The notes under the pieces: generated by a model
Told to the model about the DNA's origin: nothing
What the model saw: only the letters and a program-made list of their open reading frames with translations
The model's database searches: none
Part shown: positions 41,241-64,000 of the stretch, in pieces
How the letters are laid out: the number at the start of each line of letters is the position of its first letter
Numbering within the stretch: position 1 is the first letter of the stretch
Assembly (NCBI GenBank): GCA_021613335.1
Contig: JAJTWR010000236.1
Coordinates: forward strand, 977,501 to 1,041,500
Direction: 5' to 3'
DNA: 64,000 bases
DNA from: Whitmania pigra
Lineage: Eukaryota > Annelida > Clitellata > Hirudinida > Haemopidae
Program-made: the position numbers and the translations under genes

Positions 41241-44200
41241 TAAGACACGTCATAAAACAATCATTCACACTTGTGTCTAGGCATATAACTTACCGGTCTC
41301 ATTTCACCATAAATTCCATTCTGCGCCATATTGCCACACGCATTAACCCGGGGAACGAATTTAAAAAAAAAATGTTTCAATTTCAAGTTATTTTTTTTTA
41401 TAAAGTACGTAATCTGCCCATTTAGGAAATTTCCTTTTACTGAAATTGGCATGCAGAACTGATTTTGTAGAAGCTGATTAAGAACATAAAGTGGATCGGA
41501 TAACATTCGTCTGGCCTCAAGCGCTCTATTTTTGTAGCTCATAACTTTCTCAAAGTGACCCATAAAGATGCATTTTTGTCGAGTAGGTCTTATCTCTCAA
41601 GTCCTTCACTTATCTGCGTAGATGACCTTGACTTCTAGGTTATTATTTCATAGGGATGTTTACGGAATTCGGTAATTGTGGTTAAGTAGAAAATCATTAA
41701 GACAATTATTTGTTTCAAACCGTTTTATCGTTGACTTTTGTATCTTCAAAAAAATTATAATTCTCCATTTTTGGTTATGTCCACGTAGCAGATATTTTAT
41801 TTTGTTCTAACAATTATTTTAAACTGTGTACAGTTTGTATACAAGACTCGAGAGCTTTTCTTGCAAATCAATTTTAATATTTTAATATTTTAATATTTTA
41901 ATATGCTTTTATCCGACTAACTTCTGCCCGAAACCCAAAGAGATCTCACATTGGCGTGGCAAAGTATTCTTCAGAAACTGAATCGCTCCAATATCGTTTA
42001 TAATTTTAAAAGACTTCTCTGATTTCAATCAATCAGGCCCCGAAAAAATGAAATTAATGATGAGAAAAATGCTTAGAAATTTTTTCAATATATTATTATT
42101 TCATATTATTCATTAGTTCGCACCCAAGCGAAAACAAAAATGAACTCTATTAAGACATGTTTATTCGTAATAATCGCATTCAAGTCTCAAATCGAAGGGA
42201 AACCAACCTCATAATTGCAGGCTGAAATCATAGAATACTCCAACAAAACACCTGCCTAATTGCTAAACGGGATGAGCGAAGATGAAAGGGAGTCTTAAGG
42301 AAAATTGAACGCTGAATCCCGTGGATATCCGAGGATTAAAGAAGGCCAGGCAATAAATTTCCTTTCCACTTCATCATGGAAAAAGGCTTAATTTTTGTTT
42401 GTCCTATCTGTTTTTCGATTCCTTGATTCTTGTTCCAAAATCTGACGCACTTGATTGTAAAACCACGCTTGAGTTTTCTTAATCGAAACGGATCGATTGT
42501 TAGTATTATATTATTATTATTATTATTAGATTATTAAGTTTGCTGTCTTTAAATTGACTTTTGTTACTTTTGTTAACTCTCGATGCTTCACTTATTGGAA
42601 CCTGCCCTGTGGAGGTGGACTAATGTTGACAAAAGAAAGAATTGATTTTCCAAGAATCTTCTCGAAGACTCGTCTTAATTGCGCTCCTAATGCAAGCAGT
42701 TTCTCCATTTATCGATGTCATTTATCTCTAGATGTAAAGGTAGATATTAAAATAGTAGAATATAAATAACTTTAAATGCTTAAATATTTCTTACTCAACT
42801 GTGTCCATTTGAACATTTGGAAACTCAAAAGCAGTTTAAGGGAAATTTTATATATTTTCCCGCCATTTAAACAATAAAAACGAATTACATTTGAAGCTAC
42901 GAAAATAAATCAAGCTAAACCCGACAAAAGATGGATGCTGTTTCCTCAACACGAGAAAAGAACAAATTCCTTCACTGGAGCACATCTTTACGCACGTACA
43001 GGCAGAAATATAGATGTGTGTCTTTTCAATATTATTGCAGATATTTTTTAGAAGTATTATTATATACGGATATTCTTTTAAATATTAATGCGAATATTTT
43101 TTGAAATATTGTTACAAATATTTTTTGAAATTTTATTAGAGGTGTTTCTCCTAAATATTTTTGTAAGGACCACTGCAATCGTCTGACCAGTCCACTGGTT
43201 ACGATGTCAACTTCTCAACTTCTTAACTCTCTACTTATTCGTCTTGTAATAAATCGTAAATGGTGAAGAAGATTGTCGATTAATTCGTAAGGTCCATACC
43301 GATTAGATAGTGCCTCTTATTCTGTCTTAACTCCTCCCATGTCCTAAATTAAATATTCAGAAAAATAAAAACCAGAAATCAACAAAAAATATTCGATATA
43401 TATGATCTATATGATGTATATGTTCATAAGCAAGTCGTAAGTGAGTCAGCAAGACTGAATGAATTTGTTTTATTTAATTAGTTAATTAAATTAAATTTAA
43501 TTAAATTCATTCTCTCAAAATCTGATCTCCCACGTCGATGGAATGCAATTGAAGGGAATTAGTTACCGGAATTCCAACTCTCATTTGCGCCATGAAAAGC
43601 GCCAAAATGGTCAAGTGATGGCGACCTCCTAATCCGCGGAGGCTCCATAAATTGGCTCTTCGGAAGTATTGGCTTTCTCGTAAGCCAGAAAGGTCTACAA
43701 AGAAGCTTTACTAAGCAAAGCACCTGAAATCTGCTTTGAAATGTCATCATATATTCCTACAGATGATGAACTATTTCAACTCTTTCATTAGATTACATCA
43801 CCCATTCGAACATACCAATACATCACTAAATTACATTACGCTTTCAGAAAATAATATGTCCTCTTGAAGTCACTATTTAAAACGTTTGGAGCTTTCAAGT
43901 TTATGAGAAATTTTATGATATTTAACAAAAAGACATATTTTATAATTTTGTGTTAATTTAAGGATACCGTAATATGTTTTTTCAATACTCAGTTCATAAT
44001 TTGTTGCGTCTGTAAGAAAATAAAGTCTTTCTTGTAACACCACCTGGAACAACACAACTGTACTTCGATTAATTATTATTAATAAGTAATAATTTAATAA
44101 ATTAATTATTGTATGTTTGTAAAATGTAAATCCAAATAAATGTTGAGACTCAAATCATCAACTTCGTTCATTTTCAACATCTTAAGGAAGCGTCTGTTAT

Positions 44201-46500
44201 TTTTTATTTTGCCAGGTATTTTCAGTGCAAGTATGATACATAGCATGTGTACGCGATGGGAAAATGGTTTTATTCAATTTTTAAACGGAGATAACATTTT
44301 AATTGACATTTATTAATAATCATGATTAAAAGATTTTAAATTCTGAGAAAGGACAGTTCAGCCAGTGGACATGACATTTAAGTCCTCAATATTGAAAGCC
44401 TCTGGTCACGGCATGAGGACATACGTTCAGAAAGATATGAAAATTAGAGGTTCAATTTTCTCGTAAATCGATCTTTTAAATGCAAAAAAAAATAGATCCG
44501 TATAAAAACGAGAATAAGAAAAATATTAAATTTCAATTAAATAAATCCATAACAAGAGAAGTGATAATGTAAGAAATAAAGCTATAATCTTGAAAATAAA
44601 AAATAAAGATATTAACGTCATTAAGAGACGTAATATAAAAATTCAAGCTTGATAGAAAATCATTAAACCTTGCAAACAGAGCAAGCGGTGTGATGCAAAT
44701 ATTAATATAAAAAAATACTCATAAAAAAAAGAAATATAAATAAAATATAAAAGAAACTCAATATTCATCTCCATGTAAACAAATCCTCAAAGTTCTGACT
44801 CATGTTTTCGACATCCAGATGGTCCTCGTTAGACTAGAGACGTGGGCAGGCCAAAAAAGTGGACTTAAAAAAATGTCAGACAGCCACTACATCACAAGGA
44901 CAGGATATCGACTTTCTGTCAGGACTGTACACTTCAACATCGCAACTGATTGAGTGAAGAAAATGTAGTCACGTGATCTGTTCAACAGCATTTTGAAAAA
45001 AGAAGAAGGAAGGATCACAAAGATGCACAAAATGAATTGTTAAATAATTTCTGTAAAATGTCCTTTAAAGATATTTGAGTGTTTTCGCTTAAAATAAATT
45101 GATTCACGAGGACAAGATTGGAGAAGCGACAGGCAAAGAAAAAAGCGAAACTAGAATTTATCCGCTATACTCGATAAACACAAAAGTTTTAAAAAAAAAA
45201 TCCATCCCAAAGTGTCACAGTAAGCAACGGGCTTCAGATCGAAAGTCAGCCATTCAAACTTCTCGGACTCAATAACAAGATCACAAGATCACAAGATCAC
45301 AAGATCACAAGATCACAAATTGAAAGACTCAGTTCCAATTGTTTCAGCCTTTCGTGAAAAAGAATTTCACGGAATTGCACTCCGGGCACCAGTCCTTTTC
45401 GTTGATTTTTTATTGAATTCACCGCTGGATTTGATTAGGAAACGTTCGCCAAAAGAAAGGTTCCCGATTGATTGAAAATTATAGTGATCATGCGGATGCA
45501 GTTTGAAGGTCACACTGGTGCTGTGATAGATTATAGACACGCTAGACTCCCGGACTAACAGTATCCCCGTCCCGGCATTATTAAAGCCAGAATAAACCCC
45601 TGGAGATTGGACTAATTGGGTCCGTGTTTGCCTACTTTGCTATACTTCAAACAACTGGAGATGGCTTGACGAACACCCCAGAGATGAAAAATCATTTTTC
45701 GTGGAAGAAACGTCTTTCTATCCTCTCCTCCTTTTTCCTGCTGGTTATCTGATCGGCCAATAATTCAGCAACTGCCATCTTTGTCATGTCAACAATTCCT
45801 TCCGGTTATGAAGGAAGAATAACGGTGACTTTTCGAGTGGTGTAGCATGTTGTGGACACGCGATGGGAAGCAAGAGAGACAGACTGCACACGCCTCGGTC
45901 TCCAATTTTTGTACGCCTTCAGCAGAAGCTCTGCGTGCGTACGATTGCCCAGACTCTAGGCAATAAAGCCTCAAACAAAACAATAGTTATTCGACAACAA
46001 AGGGATGATCCAGAAAACTGTCACGAATGTAACAGCCATGTAACGCTAGTCACTGATCAGCTTTTTAATTCTTGCTACTAAACAAAAGGCGAGAGATGGT
46101 GAAATTGGAAGAGAGGGGAAGGACGGAGCATGGAAAGGGAAGGAATCAGGTGAGATAATATGAGAGTCTGAGCCATCTTATTGATCTGGACGACCACAAA
46201 CTCATTCACACTCGGGCCTGCTTGCGCCTGGCAAGCGTTTCAAGCATGAAAATCCCTCCGCTTAAAATTAAAACAAAGCTTCGTGCGAAAATAAATATGG
46301 ACGCATCGGTGCCGTGTTGAAGTCAAATCAGATTCTTTTCAACCTTGGCAATCGTTGACCTTTTTATAGTTTCGTTTGACATAAAATAAACAAAGACATT
46401 CTGCTTCATCCAATTTTCTCCGATCATTAGAAAGATAATTTGGAGAAACTTTTGTTATCAGCCGACAGGTCAAGACGCCAGAGATCAGTATTTTCATAAT
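41241..46500. other. AT-rich interval without a supported gene
   Basis: I see no exon with a recognisable product. Minor repeats: ATTTTAATATTTTAAT (41876-41905) and a 10-bp GATCACAAGA array (45280-45318). Confidence 0.5.
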
Positions 46501-46529
46501 CTCTCTTTAGAACGTACGCGAAGCTGGGA

Positions 46530-46539
46530 GATATAAACA
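46530..46539 (+). promoter_or_regulatory. TATA-like element upstream of RP2
   Basis: GATATAAACA, preceded by a GC-richer stretch (ACGTACGCGAAGCTGGG), lies about 300 bases before the RP2 start codon. Placement fits a core promoter, but it rests on one motif. Confidence 0.3.
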
Positions 46540-46832
46540 GCAGGCGAATTGAAAACACAAGTATTTTCACATCGAATGGTTTTGCGAACGGTTCAGACAA
46601 ATATAGTTCAATAATCTCACGAGTAACCGATATTTATTGCTAAACGTCGGACGACGGACGCAACAGCCGACAGCAGATGAACTCGGATAAATAGACTGTC
46701 GCTAAAAGTGAAGCAGAAATATTAGAATTTAGCGAAGGATTTTCGTGAAAGACAAATCGAGGATACAAATTATTATTTAAAAAAAATTATTTTGACGCTG
46801 AAATGTCGAGAGAGTAATGAAAAACTTGAAAA

Positions 46833-62965
<16,133 letters not shown>

Positions 62966-62969
62966 GTTT

Positions 62970-63180
62970 GTCCAATCATCTTTATGTTCAATCACTTTTA
63001 TGTTCAATCACCTTTATGTTCAATCACCTTTATGCTCAATCATCTTTAAAATTCAATCACCTTTACGTTCAATCACCTTTATGTTCAATCATCTTTAAAG
63101 TTCAATCACCTTTATGTTCAATTATCTTTAAAGTTCAATCATCTTTACGTTCAATCCCCTTTATGTCCAATCGTCTTTCA
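62970..63180. repeat. 16-19-bp tandem repeat just after RP2 exon 5
   Basis: Units of TTCAATCACCTTTATG, some with an added TAAAG, repeat about twelve times beginning five bases past the exon 5 donor. Confidence 0.88.
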
Positions 63181-63816
63181 ATTGCCGACGTCTGCTTATT
63201 TGAGGCGCCAAATGAATTTAGCCAGTGCCGTGCAAGTTCGTGGCCGTGGTTTTAAACATTACTGCAAGTTTATTTTATTCATAATTTTTTTATTGTTAAT
63301 TATTTTTTTTATTGTTAAATATTTTTTTATTATGCCACTTATTTGTTGTTCGTGAAAGGATAAAAATGTAAAAAATATTAAAATTATTGGTGAGACAAAT
63401 GAAAGGTCATGGATTTGTTTAAAAACTGTGCGTACTTCAGTAATTCGTGTCGATAAATACGGTTATTGATTCTGATCATCTTTTATGACTGTGATCATGA
63501 TTATTGATTATTGATTATGATTATATGCTATTGGATGAATGAACAAAGTTTAAAATAAAATCATACATTCAAAACATTCACCTCGAAATCATGATAGTCG
63601 TAGTTTACAAGATTCTAATTTATTTTCAGAGAGTGGTCGTGATTAAGAAAAAGAAATTATTTTCGAAATTACTGCCCACATACTGATTGCGTTCCAACGG
63701 AACATTTAAGAGCATTTAACGACAGACGTTTTAAAAGTTTTGCACGCACAATCAGGAACAAAAAGAAAAACAAATTCTCAATTTATTTCTTATTTCTTGT
63801 TTATTGTTTCTTAATA

Positions 63817-64000
63817 CCCCGCCTCGGAGCCCCGATAGGGTTCCTCATAAGAGATTCATCTCCCCCGTCTTCAAACGTTTCTGCCCTATGGTTCTCCCGA
63901 CGTTTACGGGGGCCACATACGGTGATCAGCCGGATGTCCTTGTCGGTTTAACCTTCGGGATTCAACGTTTATCGTCGGCCATGAGAGGCTTTCGGTGGCT
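63817..64000. other. GC-rich segment of unknown nature at the window edge
   Basis: Base composition changes sharply at 63817, from AT-rich to a CpG-containing sequence. Both strands have open frames: plus reads PRLGAPIGFLIRDSSPPSS, minus reads RNPIGAPRRGIKK. It may be the edge of another mobile element or an exon; I cannot tell which strand is meaningful. Confidence 0.4.

Noticed and set aside
41261..41563. Minus-strand 100-codon frame
   Set aside because: Looks protein-like in places, but I recognise no family, see no splice support, and it overlaps a possible plus-strand exon.
63605..63688. A last RP2 exon after TTATTTTCAG giving RVVVIKKKKLFSKLLPTY and a stop
   Set aside because: Phase fits, but nothing resembles the RP2 C-terminal region; the true continuation probably lies outside the window.

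Overview
This is a eukaryotic (animal) window. It is AT-rich and packed with tri- to hexanucleotide microsatellites, and its genes have many small exons with GT-AG introns. The protein families are metazoan: CCR4/CNOT6, RP2, TMEM53 and a TRERF1/ZNF541-type ELM2-SANT zinc-finger protein. An almost complete CR1/Jockey-type LINE and a tRNA-derived SINE family are also present. I infer an invertebrate bilaterian; a lophotrochozoan such as an annelid or mollusc would fit, but the species cannot be named from sequence alone. I rebuilt gene models by hand from splice sites, reading-frame phase and similarity to known family motifs.

Layout. About 1-2600 holds the edge of an unrecognised minus-strand gene (one probable exon). 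At 3869-5481 (+) is a 4-exon TMEM53/DUF829 hydrolase-like gene (336 aa). At 8469-6265 (-) is a 10-exon leucine-rich-repeat protein (432 aa), tail to tail with the TMEM53 gene. At about 9.8-17.2 kb (+) is the CCR4-NOT deadenylase subunit CNOT6/CCR4 (11 coding exons, 549 aa), divergent from the LRR gene. At about 22-38 kb (+) is a large gene for a C2H2 zinc-finger, ELM2-SANT protein of the TRERF1/ZNF541 type; its first exons and part of its ELM2/SANT region were not found. The stretch 38-46.8 kb is mostly microsatellite and unassigned DNA. From 46.8 kb to past the end (+) lies RP2 (the XRP2/TBCC-domain ARL3 regulator); five exons are visible and the 3' end is outside the window. RP2 intron 3 (9.4 kb) contains the LINE at about 53.4-57.0 kb, in the same orientation.

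These are independent housekeeping or regulatory genes rather than an operon or pathway: mRNA deadenylation (CNOT6), histone-deacetylase-linked transcription control (ELM2-SANT protein), ciliary small-GTPase regulation (RP2), and two less characterised proteins. I saw no defence island, CRISPR array, biosynthetic cluster or other obviously new multi-gene system.

The most interesting points are an RP2 whose conserved arginine finger (human R118) reads as glutamine, a GC-AG intron in the same gene, in-frame microsatellite expansions in CNOT6 and the zinc-finger gene, an incomplete SANT region, and two diverged copies of a tRNA-derived SINE.
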